Shown here: one piece after another, positions 1-13,500 of the stretch
Layout: the number at the start of each line of letters is the position of its first letter
Position numbering within the stretch: position 1 is the first letter of the stretch
Assembly: GCA_014843695.1 (NCBI GenBank)
Contig: JABXNX010000023.1
Location: forward strand, 579,993 to 643,992
Length of the DNA: 64,000 nucleotides
Direction of reading: 5' to 3'
Origin: Archivesica marissinica
Lineage: Eukaryota > Mollusca > Bivalvia > Venerida > Vesicomyidae
The notes under the pieces: model-generated
The model's input: the letters and a program-made list of their open reading frames with translations, nothing else
Told to the model about the DNA's origin: nothing
Databases searched by the model: none
Program-made: the position numbers and the translations under genes

Positions 1-294
1 CATATACCAATATGTGATAAGCTGCACCATTATAGTGACTAACACATACCAATATGTGATAAGCTGCACCATTATAGTGACTAACACATACCAAACTGTG
101 ATAAGCTGCACCATTACAGCACTAATACATACCAATCTGTGATAAGCTGCACCATTACAGTGACTGACACATACCAATATGTGATAAGCTGCACCATTAT
201 AGTGACTAACACATACCAAACTGTGATAAGCTGCACCATTACAGCACTAATACATACCAAATCTGTGGTAAGCTGCACCATTACAGTGACTAAG
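1..294. repeat. 42-bp tandem repeat array, about 7 copies
   Basis: Direct copies recur every 42 bases, for example at positions 15 and 57. Each contains 'gataagctgcaccatta' followed by 'cacatacca'. Copies alternate between 'tatagtgact' and 'tacagcacta' variants, which suggests a two-unit higher-order pattern. The array starts at or before the window edge and changes abruptly into the next array near 292. It presumably lies in the intron upstream of exon A. No coding potential is inferred. Confidence 0.95.
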
Positions 295-1048
295 TGGGTT
301 CTACATCAATGTTATTGTATATGTGTAAGTGGGTTCTACATCAATGTTATTGGCTATGTGTAAGTGGGTTCTACATCAATGTTATTGTCTATGTGTAAGT
401 GGGTTCTACATCAATGTTAGTGTCTATGTGTAAGTGGGTTCTACATCAATGTTAGTGTCTATGTGTAAGTGGGTTCTACATCAATGTTAGTGTCTATGTG
501 TAAGTGGGTTCTACATCAATGTTAGTGTCTATGTGTAAGTGGGTTCTACATCAATGTTAGTGTCTATGTGTAAGTGGGTTCTACATCAATGTTAGTGTCT
601 ATGTGTAAGTGGGTTCTACATCAATGTTAGTGTCTATGTGTAAGTGGGTTCTACATCAATGTTAGTGTATATGTGTAAGTGGGTTCTACATCAATGTTAT
701 TGTATATGTGTAAGTGGGTTCTACATCAATGTTAGTGTCTATGTGTAAGTGGGTTCTACATCAATGTTATTGTCTATGTGTAAGTGGGTTCTACATCAAT
801 GTTATTGTATATGTGTAAGTGGGTTCTACATCAATGTTATTGTCTATGTGTAAGTGGGTTCTACATCAATGTTAGTGTCTATGTGTAAGTGGGTTCTACA
901 TCAATGTTAGTGTATATGTGTAAGTGGGTTCTACATCAATGTTAGTGTATATGTGTTAGTGGGTTCTACATCAATGTTAGTGTATATGTGTAAGTGGGTT
1001 CTACATCAATGTTAGTGTATATGTGTATGTGTGTTCTACATCAATGTT
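292..1048. repeat. 35-bp tandem repeat array, about 21 copies
   Basis: The spacing is exactly 35 bases over most of the block, for example units starting at 501 and 536. Each unit has 'taagtgggttctacatcaat' and then a variable 'gttagtgtctatgtg' or 'gttattgtatatgtg' tail. The copies are nearly identical, so the expansion is young or homogenised. The last copy decays at about 1020-1048, just before single-copy sequence leading to exon A. It is part of the upstream intron. Confidence 0.96.
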
Positions 1049-1050
1049 AT

Positions 1051-1066
1051 TAACCCTAACCCTAAT
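1051..1066. repeat. Short telomere-like motif, taaccctaaccctaat
   Basis: Two full CCCTAA units and a partial one sit between the end of the 35-bp array and exon A. The animal telomere repeat is TTAGGG/CCCTAA. At this length it could be chance or a small scar of break repair. It is reported only because it lies exactly at an array boundary. Confidence 0.5.
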
Positions 1067-1141
1067 CTGATTTATAGGCAATCCATAGACTGAGTGAGCT
1101 ACCCAAGGTGACGATTTGGTATGCATATATTTCATTGGATG

Positions 1142-1148
1142 TTTGTAG
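1142..1148 (+). other. Splice acceptor of exon A (tttgtag)
   Basis: 'tttgtag' ends at 1148 directly before codon GGA of exon A. The preceding in-frame triplet is the stop TAG, so the open frame begins exactly at this acceptor. A second identical 'tttgtaggga' lies 29 bases downstream at 1171-1180 and could act as an alternative acceptor, shortening the exon by 29 bases and shifting the frame. The upstream choice is preferred because residues 1-10 of the longer exon resemble the Tiam1 sequence just before its DH domain. Confidence 0.7.
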
Positions 1149-1283
1149 GGAGCTGACCAAGTCACAGCCATTTGTAGGGAATCTTGTGATGACAGTTCTA
1201 GTATTAACCGACAGTTGTCGGAGGTAGAGAGGCTACGCAAGGTCATAATGGAGCTGGTCGATACGGAGAAAGCTTACGTTAAG
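1149..1283 (+). CDS. Tiam1/sif: Tiam1/still-life Rac GEF, exon A: linker and start of DH domain
   Basis: This internal exon encodes 45 residues, phase 0 at both ends. Residues 1-10 (GADQVTAICR) resemble the linker just before the DH domain in Tiam1. Residues 21-45 contain RQLSEVERLRKVIMELVDTE followed by KAYVK, which is conserved region 1 of the RhoGEF (DH) domain. The glutamate in the DTE triplet corresponds to the CR1 glutamate that contacts Rac switch I in Tiam1. The family catalyses GDP release from Rac at membranes and acts in actin control and synapse development. The exon ends AAG before 'gtacag', a good donor. It joins in frame to exon B 44.7 kb downstream. Family assignment rests on recognition by eye, not a search. 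The rest of the gene lies outside the window. The exon's last 39 bases are the apparent source of the 49-bp satellite that fills the following intron. Confidence 0.88.
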
Positions 1284-1289
1284 GTACAG
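1284..1289 (+). other. Splice donor of exon A (AAG/gtacag)
   Basis: The donor 'gtacag' follows codon AAG directly. Reading past it in frame gives eight codons and then TGA at 1308-1310, so any later donor would truncate the protein just after CR1. Near-identical AAG/gtacag copies occur at 1333, 1383, 1433, 1483 and 1533, with a degraded 'tag/gttacag' at 1581. Confidence 0.85.
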
Positions 1290-1590
1290 GTTTTACAGTC
1301 AAGTTTGTGATACGGAGAAAGCTTACATTAAGGTACAGGTTTTACAGTCAGGTTGGTCGATACGGAGAAAGCTTACATTAAGGTACAGGTTTTACAGTCA
1401 GGTTGGTCGATACGGAGACAGCTTACATTAAGGTACAGGTTTTACAGTCAGGTTGGTAGATACGGAGAAAGCTTACAATAAGGTACAGGTTTTACAGTCA
1501 GGTTGATCGATACGGAGAAAGCTTACATTAAGGTACAGGTTTTATAGTCAGGTTTGTGATACGGAGAAAGCTTATGTTAGGTTACAGCAT
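1284..1590 (+). repeat. 50-bp array of exon A 3' end plus donor, about 6 copies
   Basis: Each unit repeats 'gtacaggttttacagtca', a short linker, and then 'gatacggagaaagcttaca' ending 'ttaag'. The second half matches the last eight to nine codons of exon A (residues VDTEKAYVK). The array starts exactly at the true donor, so the duplicated segment spans the exon-intron junction. Every unit keeps both 'ttttacag', which resembles an acceptor, and 'aag/gtacag', which resembles a donor. Copies closest to the exon differ from it by only one or two bases in the coding part. This is the evolutionary intermediate between the exon and the 49-bp array. Confidence 0.93.
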
Positions 1591-4500
1591 GTGTAATGGA
1601 GTTGGTTGATATGGAGATATTCTATGTGAAGTTATCTAGTTCATATAATTAATTACTCGAAATGGAGATAATGTACATTGAGATTCAATACAGAGATAGC
1701 TTACATTGAGATATAGTGGTATAATGGAGTTATTCAATACGGAGATAGCGTACATTGAGATATAGTTGAATAATGGAGTTATTCAATATGGAGATAGCGT
1801 ACATTGAGATATAGTTGTATAATGGAGTTATTCAATACGGAGATAGCTTATATTGAGATATAGTTGTTTAATGGAGTTATTCAATACGGAGATACCATAC
1901 ATTGAGATATAGTTGTATAATGGAGTTGGTTGATGTGGAGATAGCTTACGTTGAGATATAGTTGTTTAATGGAGTTATTCAATATGGAGATACCATACAT
2001 TGAGATATAGTTGTATAATGGAGTTGGTTGATGCGGAGATAGCTTACATTGAGATATAGTTGTATAATGGAGTTGGTCAATACAGAGATAGCTTACATTG
2101 AGATATAGTTGTATAATGGAGTTATTCAATACAGAGATAGCTTACATTGAGATATAGTTGTATAATGGAGTTATTCAATACGGAGATAGTGTACATTGAG
2201 ATATAATTGTATAATGGAGTTATTCAATACGGAGATAGCGTACATTGAGATATAATTGTATAATGGAGTTATTCAATACGGAGATAGTGTACATTGAGAT
2301 ATAATTGTATAATGGAGTTATTCAATATGGAGATAGCGTACATTGAGATATAATTGTATAATGGAGTTATTCAATACGGAGATAGTGTACATTGAGATAT
2401 AATTGTATAATGGAGTTATTCAATACGGAGATAGCGTACATTGAGATATAATTGTATAATGGAGTTATTCAATACGGAGATAGTGTACATTGAGATATAA
2501 TTGTATAATGGAGTTATTCAATATGGAGATAGTGTACATTGAGATATAGTTGTATAATGGAGTTGGTCGATATGGAGATAGCTTACATTGAGATATAGTT
2601 GTATAATGGAGTTGGTCAATACAGAGATAGCTTACATTGAGATATAGTTGTATAATGGAGTTGGTCAATACAGAGATAGCTTACATTGAGATATAGTTGT
2701 ATAATGGAGTTGGTCAATACAGAGATAGCTTACATTGAGATATAGTGGTATATTGGAGATGGAGAAAATGTACATTGAGATATAGTTGTATAATGGAGTT
2801 ATTCAATACAGAGATAACTTACATTGAGAAATAGTTGTATAGTGGATGGTCAATACAGAGATAGCTTACATTGAGATATAATTGTATAATGAGTTGGTCG
2901 ATACGGAGATAGCGTACATTGAGATATAGTTGTATAATGGAGTTATTCAATACAGAGATAGCTTACATTGAGATATAATTGTATAATGGAGTTGGTGATA
3001 TGGATATAGCGTACATTGAGATATAGTTGTATAATGGAGTTGGTGATACGGAGATAGCGTACATTGAGATATAATTGTATAATGGAGTTGGTCGATACGG
3101 AGATAGCGTACATTGAGATATAATTGTATAATGGAGTTGGTTGATACGGAGATAGCGTACATTGAGATATAGTTGTATAATGGAGTTATTCAATACGGAG
3201 ATAGCTTACATTGAGATATAGTTGTATTATGGAGTTATTCAATACAGAGATAGTGTACATTGAGATATAGTGTATAGTGGAGTTATTCAATACAGAGATA
3301 GCTTACATTGAGATATAGTTGTATATTGGAGTTATTCAATATGGAGATAGCGTACATTGAGATATAGTTGTATAATGGAGTTACAATATGGAGATAGCTT
3401 ACATTAAGATATAGTTGTATAATGGAGTTATTCAATATGGAGATAGCGTACATTGAGATATATAGTTGTATAATGGAGTCATTCAACACGGAGATAGCTT
3501 ACATGGAGTTATTCAATACGGAGATAGCTTACATTGAGAAATAGTTGTATAATGGAGTTATTCAATACGGAGATAGCTTACATTGAGATATAGTTGTATA
3601 ATGGAGTTGGGATACATAGCGTACATTGAGATATAATTGTATAATGGCAGAGATAGTGTACATTGAGATATAATTGTATAATGGAGTTATTCAATATGGA
3701 GATAGCGTACATTGAGATATAATTGTTAATGGAGTTATTCAATACGGAGAATACATTGAGATATAGTTGTATAATGGAGTTATTCAATACGGAGATAGTG
3801 TACATTCAATACGGAGATAGTGTACATTGAGATAGTTGTATAATGGAGTTATTCAATATGGAGATAGCTTACAGATATAAGTATAATGGAGATACTGTAC
3901 ATTGAGATATATTGTATAATGGAGTTATTTACGGAGATAGTGTACATTGAGATATAGTTGTATAATGGAGTTATTTACGGAGATAGCGTACATTGAGTAC
4001 ATTGAGATATAGTTGTATAATGGAGTTATTCGATACAGAGATAGTGTACATTGAGTATATATGGAGTTATTGATATACATAGATATAGTTGTATAATGGA
4101 GATAGATACGAGAGTTGTATAATGGAGCGTACATTGAGATATAGTTGTATAATGGAGTTATTCATAGCTTACATTGAGATATAGTTGTATAATGGAGTTA
4201 TTCAATACAGAGATAGTGTACATTGAGATATAGTTGTATAGTGGAGTTATTCAATACAGAGATAGCTTACATTGAGATATAGTTGTATAATGGAGTTATT
4301 CAATACTGAGATAGTGTACATGGAGATAGGTACATTGAGATATAGTTGTTAATGGAGATATAGTACATTGAGATATAGTTGTATAATGGAGTTATTCAAT
4401 ACGAGATAGCGTACATTGAGATATATTGTATAATGGAGTTATTTACGGAGATATACTGGAGCGTACATTGAGATATAGTTGTATAATGGAGTTATCAATA

Positions 4501-7500
4501 CAGAGATATAGGAGATAGTGTACATTGAGATATAGTTGTATAATGGAGATACGGAGATAGCTTACATTGAGATATAATTGTATAACGGATATACGGAGAT
4601 AGTACGAGATATACATTGAGATACATTGAGTTGTATAATGGAGTTATTGAGATAATACATTGAGATATAGTTGTATAATGGAGCTTACAATACAAGATAT
4701 AGTTGTATAATGGAGATACATATACATTGAGATATAGTTGTATAATGGAGTTATTCAATACGTACATTGAGATATAGTTGTATAGGAGTTATTTATGGAG
4801 ATAGATTGAGATATAGTTGTATAATGGAGTTATTCAATATGGAGATAGTGTACATTTACATAGCTACATTGAGAGTTGTATAATGGAGTTATTCAATACG
4901 GAGATAGCGTACATTGAGATATAGTTGTATAATGGAGTTATTCAATACGGAGATAGCGTACATTGAGATATAGTTGTTTAATGGAGTTATTCAATACGGA
5001 GATAGCGTACATTGAGATATAGTTGTATAATGGAGTTATTCAATACGGAGATAGTGTACATTGAGATATAGTTGTATAATGGAGTTATTCAATTATACAG
5101 CTTACTTGTATAATTGAGATATAATTGATACGGAGTTAGCGTACGGATATAATAATAGCGTACATGAGATACAGAGATAGTGTTGTATAATGGAGTTATT
5201 GATACGGAGTTATTAGTGTACATTGAGATATAGTTGTATAATGGAGTTATTCGTACGGAGATATATAATTGTTTAATGGAGTTATTCAAGATATAGATGT
5301 TTACATTGAGTTATTGTATACGGATTAGTTTACGGAGATGTATACATTGATTGTATACATGGAGTTATTCAATACGTACATTGAGATAGATATAGTAGTA
5401 TACTTATTGTAGTTGAGGAGTTATTACATTTAATATAGGAGATAGCTTACATTAGAGTATAATTATTACGGAGATACATTGAGAGTATAATGGAGCGGAG
5501 ATAGTTACATTGAGATATAGATATGGAGTCAATACAGAGATAGCGTACATTGGATATAGTTTGGATTACAATAGTTTACATGGAGATAGTGTACATGGAG
5601 ATAGTGTACATTGAGATATATACGGAGATAGCTTACTTACATAATTAGATATAGTATAATGGAGTTAGTCATATACATTGAGATATAGTTGTATAATGGA
5701 GTTATTCAATACATATACATTGAGATATAGTTGTTTAATGGAGTTATTCAATGGAGATAGTACATTGAGATATAGTTGTATAATGGAGATATAGTTGAGA
5801 TAGCTTACATTGAGATATAGTTGTATAATGGAGTTATTACATTGAGATATAGTTGTATAATGGAGTTATTCAATGGAGATAGTACAGATTGTATAATGGA
5901 GCTTACATTGAGATATAGTTGTATAATGGAGTTATTCAATACTGAGATAGTGAGATACATAATGGAGATACATAGTTGTATAATGGAGTTATTCAATACG
6001 GAGAATACATTGGAGATGGAGCATACATATGGAGATACATTGAGATATAGTTGTATATGGAGTTATTCAATACAGAGATAGTTACATTGAGATATAGTTG
6101 TATGGAGTTATTCAATACAGAGATAGTACATTGAGATATAGTTGTATAATGGAGTTATTCAATACGGAGATAGTGTACATTGAGATATAGTTGTATAATG
6201 GAGTTATTCAATACGGAGATAGTACATTCAATACAGAGATAGCTTACATTGAGATATAGTTGTATAATGGAGTTATTCAATACGGAGATAGCGTACATTG
6301 AGAGTATAATAGTGGTTTACGGAGATATACATGAGAGTTATTCAATACGGAGATAGTGTACATTGAGATATAGTTGTATAATGGAGTTATTCAATACGGA
6401 GATAGATAGTACATTGAGATATAATTGTATAATGGAGTTATCAATACGGAGATAGCTTACATTGAGATATATGTATAATGGAGTTGGATAGATAGCTTAC
6501 ATTGAGAGTTGATAATAGTTATTTACGGAGATAGCGTACATTGGAGTATAATGGAGTTATTGAATACGGAGATATACATGAGAAATAATTGAGATAGCTT
6601 ACATTGAGTATAATAGTTGGTATTGGAGATATACATTGAGAGTATAATGGAGTTATTTACGGAGATATACATTGAGATATAATTGTATAATGAGATACAG
6701 AGATAGCTTACATTGAGATATAGTTGTATAATGGAGTTATAGCGTACATTTAGATATAGTTGTTTAATGGAGTTATTATACGGAGATAGCGTACATTGAG
6801 ATATAGTTGTATAATGGAGTTATTCAATACGGAGATACGTATTACATTGAGTTATTCAATATGGAGATAGCGTACATGAGATATAGTTGTATAATGGAGA
6901 TAGAGATAGCTACATTGAGATATAGTTGTATAATGGAGTTATTCAATACATTGAGAGATAGCTTACATTGAGATATAGTGTATAATGGAGTTATACGGAG
7001 ATAGCGCACAATACAGAGATAGCGCACATTGAGATATAGTTGTATAATGGAGTTATTCAATACAGAGTACATTACATTGAGATATAATTGTATAATGGAG
7101 TTATTCAATACAGAGATAGCTTACATATAGTTGTATAGTTATTCAATACGGAGATAATGTACATTGGAGTTATGCATATGGAGATTATTACAATACATTG
7201 AGATAGTTATTCAATACGGAGATACATTAGCGTACGAGAGATATAGTGAGATATAGTTGTATAATGGAGTATATATGGAGATAGCTTACATTGAGATATA
7301 ATTGTATAATGGAGTTGGTTGATTATTAACGGTGAGTTTATATACGGAGATAGTGTACATTGAGATATAATTGTATAATGGATACATTGAGATATAGTTG
7401 TATAATGGAGTTGGTTGATATGGAGATGAGATAGTGTACATTACGGAGATAGAGTTGTATAATGGAGTACGGAGATAGCATGTATAATATACATGGAGCT

Positions 7501-10500
7501 TACATGAGAAATTGGAGTTTCAGAGATAGCGTACATTGAGATATTGTATAATTGAATACATTGAGATATAATTGTATAATGGAGTTGGTTGATATGGAGA
7601 TAGTGTACATGAGATATGGTTGTATAGTGGAGTTATTCATACAGAGATAGCTTACATTGAGATATAGTTGTAAATAGAGTTATTCAATAGAGATAGTTTT
7701 CAATACATTACATTGAGATATAATTGTATAATGGAGAGATAGCGTATACGGAGATAGTGTACATTGTATAATGGAGTACATGAGATATAGTGTTATATAT
7801 GGAGTGGTTGATATGGAGATAGCGCACATTGAGATATAGTTGTATAATGGGGTTATTCAATACAGAGATACATTGAGATATAGTTGTATAAGATACGGAG
7901 ATAGTACATTGAGATATAATAATGGAGTTATTCAATGGAGTTAATGGATTCAATACGGAGATAGCGTACATTGAGATATAGTTGTTTAATTGAGTTATTC
8001 AATATGGAGATAGCGTACATTGAGATATTGTATAATGGAGTTATTCAATATGGAGATAGCCTACATTGAGATATAGTTGGAGATAGATAGCTTACATTGA
8101 GATATAGTTGTATAATGGAGTTATTCAATACAGAGATAGTGTACATTGAGATATAGTTGTATAGTGGAGTTATTCAATACAGAGATAGCTTACATTGAGA
8201 TATAGTTGTATAATGGAGTTATTCAATACTGAGATAGTGTACATTGAGATATAGTTGTATAATGGAGTTATTCAATACGGAGATAGCATACATTGAGATA
8301 TAGTTGTTTAATGGAGTTATTCAATATGGGAGATAGCCTACATTGAGATAGTTGTATAATGGAGTTATTCAATACGGAGATAGCTTACATTGAGATATAG
8401 TTGTATAATGGAGTTATTCAATACAGAGATAGTGTACATTGAGATATAGTTGTATAGTGGAGTTATTCAATACAGAGATAGCTTACATTGAGATATAGTT
8501 GTATAATGGAGTTATTCAATATGGAGATAGCGTACATGAGATATAGTTGTATAATGGAGTTATTCAATATGGAGATAGCCTACATTGAGATATAGTTGTA
8601 TAACGGAGTTGGTTGATACGGAGATAGCGTACATTGAGTTGTATAATGGAGTTATTCAATACGGAGATGTGTACATTGAGATATAATTGTATAATGGAGT
8701 TATTCAATACGGAGATACCATACATTGAGATATAGTTGTATAATGGAGTTATTCAATATGGAGATACCATACATTGAGATAGAGTTGTATAATGGAGTTG
8801 GTTGATATGGAGATAGCGCACATTGAGATATAGTGTATAATGGAGGAGATAGCTTACATTGAGATATAGTTGTTTAATGGAGTTATTCAATACGGAGATA
8901 GCGTACATTGAGATATAGTTGTATAATGGAGTTATTCAATACGGAGATAGCGTACATGAGATATAGTTGTATAATGAGTTATTCAATACGTAGATAGCTT
9001 ACATTGAGATATTGTATTATGGAGTTATTCAATACAGAGATAGTGTACATTGAGATATAGTTGTATAGTGGAGTTATTCAATACAGAGATAGCTTACATT
9101 ATATATGTAATAGAGTTATTCAATACGGAGATAGTGTACATTGAGATATAGTTGTATAATGGAGTTATTCAATACGGAGATAGCGTACATTGAGATATAA
9201 TTGTATAATGGAGTTATTCAATACGGAGATAGTGTACATTGAGATATAATTGTATAATGGAGTTATTCAATATGGAGATAGCGTACATTGAGATATAATT
9301 GTATAATGGAGTTATTCAATACGGAGATAGTGTACATTGAGATATAATTGTATAATGGAGTTATTCAATACGGAGATAGCGTACATTGAGATATAATTGT
9401 ATAATGGAGTTATTCAATACGGAGATAGTGTACATTGAGATATAATTGTATAATGGAGTTATTCAATATGGAGATAGCGTACATTGAGATATAATTGTAT
9501 AATGGAGTTATTCAATACGGAGATAGTGTACATTGAGATATAATTGTATAATGGAGTTATTCAATACGGAGATAGCGTACATTGAGATATAATTGTATAA
9601 TGGAGTTATTCAATACGGAGATAGTGTACATTGAGATATAATTGTATAATGGAGTTATTCAATATGGAGATAGTGTACATTGAGATATAGTTGTATAATG
9701 GAGTTGGTCGATATGGAGATAGCTTACATTGAGATATAGTTGTATAATGGAGTTGGTCAATACAGAGATAGCTTACATTGAGATATAGTTGTATAATGGA
9801 GTTGGTCAATACAGAGATAGCTTACATTGAGATATAGTTGTATAATGGAGTTGGTCAATACAGAGATAGCTTACATTGAGATATAGTGGTATATTGGAGT
9901 TATTCAATATGGAGAAAATGTACATTGAGATATAGTTGTATAATGGAGTTATTCAATACAGAGATAACTTACATTGAGAAATAGTTGTATAGTGGAGTTG
10001 GTCAATACAGAGATAGCTTACATTGAGATATAATTGTATAATTGAGTTGGTCGATACGGAGATAGCGTACATTGAGATATAGTTGTATAATGGAGTTATT
10101 CAATACAGAGATAGCTTACATTGAGATATAATTGTATAATGGAGTTGGTTGATATGGATATAGCGTACATTGAGATATAGTTGTATAATGGAGTTGGTTG
10201 ATACGGAGATAGCGTACATTGAGATATAATTGTATAATGGAGTTGGTCGATACGGAGATAGCGTACATTGAGATATAATTGTATAATGGAGTTGGTTGAT
10301 ACGGAGATAGCGTACATTGAGATATAGTTGTATAATGGAGTTATTCAATACGGAGATAGCTTACATTGAGATATAGTTGTATTATGGAGTTATTCAATAC
10401 AGAGATAGTGTACATTGAGATATAGTTGTATAGTGGAGTTATTCAATACAGAGATAGCTTACATTGAGATATAGTTGTATATTGGAGTTATTCAATATGG

Positions 10501-13500
10501 AGATAGCGTACATTGAGATATAGTTGTATAATGGAGTTATTCAATATGGAGATAGCTTACATTAAGATATAGTTGTATAATGGAGTTATTCAATATGGAG
10601 ATAGCGTACATTGAGATATATAGTTGTATAATGGAGTCATTCAACACGGAGATAGCTTACATTTAGATGTAGTTGTATAATGGAGTTATTCAATACGGAG
10701 ATAGCTTACATTGAGAAATAGTTGTATAATGGAGTTATTCAATACGGAGATAGCTTACATTGAGATATAGTTGTATAATGGAGTTGGTCGATACGGAAAT
10801 AGCGTACATTGAGATATAATTGTATAATGGACTTATTCAATACAGAGATAGTGTACATTGAGATATAATTGTATAATGGAGTTATTCAATATGGAGATAG
10901 CGTACATTGAGATATAATTGTTTAATGGAGTTATTCAATACGGAGATGGCATACATTGAGATATAGTTGTATAATGGAGTTATTCAATACGGAGATAGTG
11001 TACATTGAGATGTAGTTGTATAATGGAGTTATTCAATACGGAGATAGTGTACATTGAGATGTAGTTGTATAATGGAGTTATTCAATATGGAGATAGCTTA
11101 CATTTAGATATAATTGTATAATGGAGTTGGTCGATACGGAGATAGCGTACATTGAGATATAGTTGTATAATGGAGTTATTCAATACGGAGATAGTGTACA
11201 TTGAGATATAGTTGTATAATGGAGTTATTCAATACGGAGATAGCGTACATTGAGATATAGTTGTTTAATGGAGTTATTCAAAACGGAGATAGTTTACATT
11301 GAGATATAGTTGTATAATGGAGTTATTCAATACAGAGATAGTGTACATTGAGATATAGTTGTATATTGGAGTTATTCAATACAGAGATAGCTTACATTTA
11401 GATATAGTTGTATAATGGAGTTATTCAATACAGAGATAGCTTACATTGAGATATAGTTGTATAATGGAGTTATTCAATACAGAGATAGTGTACATTGAGA
11501 TATAGTTGTATATTGGAGTTATTCAATACAGAGATAGCTTACATTTAGATATAGTTGTATAATGGAGTTATTCAATACAGAGATAGCTTACATTGAGATA
11601 TAGTTGTATAATGGAGTTATTCAATACAGAGATAGTGTACATTGAGATATAGTTGTATATTGGAGTTATTCAATACAGAGATAGCTTACATTTAGATATA
11701 GTTGTATAATGGAGTTATTCAATACAGAGATAGCTTACATTGAGATATAGTTGTATAATGGAGTTATTCAATACAGAGATAGTGTACATTGAGATATAGT
11801 TGTATAATGGAGTTATTCAATACAGAGATAGCTTACATTGAGATATAGTTGTATAATGGAGTTATTCAATACGGAGATAGCTTACATTGAGATATAGTTG
11901 TATAATGGAGTTATTCAATACAGAGATAGTGTACATTGAGATATAGTTGTATAATGGAGTTGTTCGATACGGAGATAGCTTACATTGAGATATAATTGTA
12001 TAATGGAGTTGGTTGATACGGAGATAGCGTACATTGAGATATACTTGTATAATGGAGTTATTCAATACGGAGATGTGTACATTGAGATATAATTGTATAA
12101 TGGAGTTATTCAATACGGAGATACCATACATTGAGATATAGTTGTATAATGGAGTTATTCAATATGGAGATACCATACATTGAGATAGAGTTGTATAATG
12201 GAGTTGGTTGATATGGAGATAGCGCACATTGAGATATAGTTGTATAATGGAGTTATTCAATACAGAGATAGCTTACATTGAGATATAGTTGTATAATGGA
12301 GTTATTCAATACAGAGATAGTGTACATTGAGATATAGTTGTATAGTGGAGTTATTCAATACAGAGATAGCTTACATTGAGATATAGTTGTATAATGGAGT
12401 TATTCAATACTGAGATAGTGTACATTGAGATATAGTTGTATAATGGAGTTATTCAATACGGAGATAGCATACATTGAGATATAGTTGTTTAATGGAGTTA
12501 TTCAATACGGAGATAGCGTACATTGAGATATAGTTGTATAATGGAGTTATTCAATACGGAGATAGCGTACATTGAGATATAGTTGTTTAATGGAGTTATT
12601 CAATACGGAGATAGCGTACATTGAGATATAGTTGTATAATGGAGTTATTCAATACGGAGATAGTGTACATTGAGATATAGTTGTATAATGGAGTTATTCA
12701 ATACGGAGATAGTGTACATTGAGATATAATTGTATAATGGAGTTATTCAATACGGAGATAGTGTACATTGAGATATAGTTGTATAATGGAGTTGGTCGAT
12801 ACGGAGATAGCTTACATTGAGATATAATTGTATAATGGAGTTATTCAATACGGAGATAGCGTACATTGAGATATAGTTGTATATTGGAGTTATTCAATAC
12901 AGAGATAGCTTACATTTAGATATAGTTGTATAATGGAGTTATTCAATACAGAGATAGCTTACATTGAGATATAGTTGTATAATGGAGTTATTCAATACAG
13001 AGATAGTGTACATTGAGATATAGTTGTATATTGGAGTTATTCAATACAGAGATAGCTTACATTTAGATATAGTTGTATAATGGAGTTATTCAATACAGAG
13101 ATAGCTTACATTGAGATATAGTTGTATAATGGAGTTATTCAATACAGAGATAGTGTACATTGAGATATAGTTGTATATTGGAGTTATTCAATACAGAGAT
13201 AGCTTACATTGAGATATAGTTGTAAAATGGAGTTATTCAATATGGAGATAGCTTACATTGAGAAATAGTTGTATAATGGGTTTATTCAATACAGAGATAG
13301 CGTACATTGAGATATAGTTGTATAATGGAGTTGGTCGATACAGAGATAGCTTACATTGAGATATAGTTGTATAATGGAGTTGGTCAATACAGAGATAGCT
13401 TACATTGAGATATAGTTGTATAATGGAGTTGGTCAATACAGAGATAGCTTACATTGAGATATAGTTGTATAATGGAGTTGGTCAATACAGAGATAGCTTA

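Noticed and set aside
1078..1107. Possible 10-codon microexon between 'tttatag' and 'gtgacg' upstream of exon A
   Set aside because: It would leave an intron of only 41 bases before exon A, and its residues do not resemble the Tiam family.
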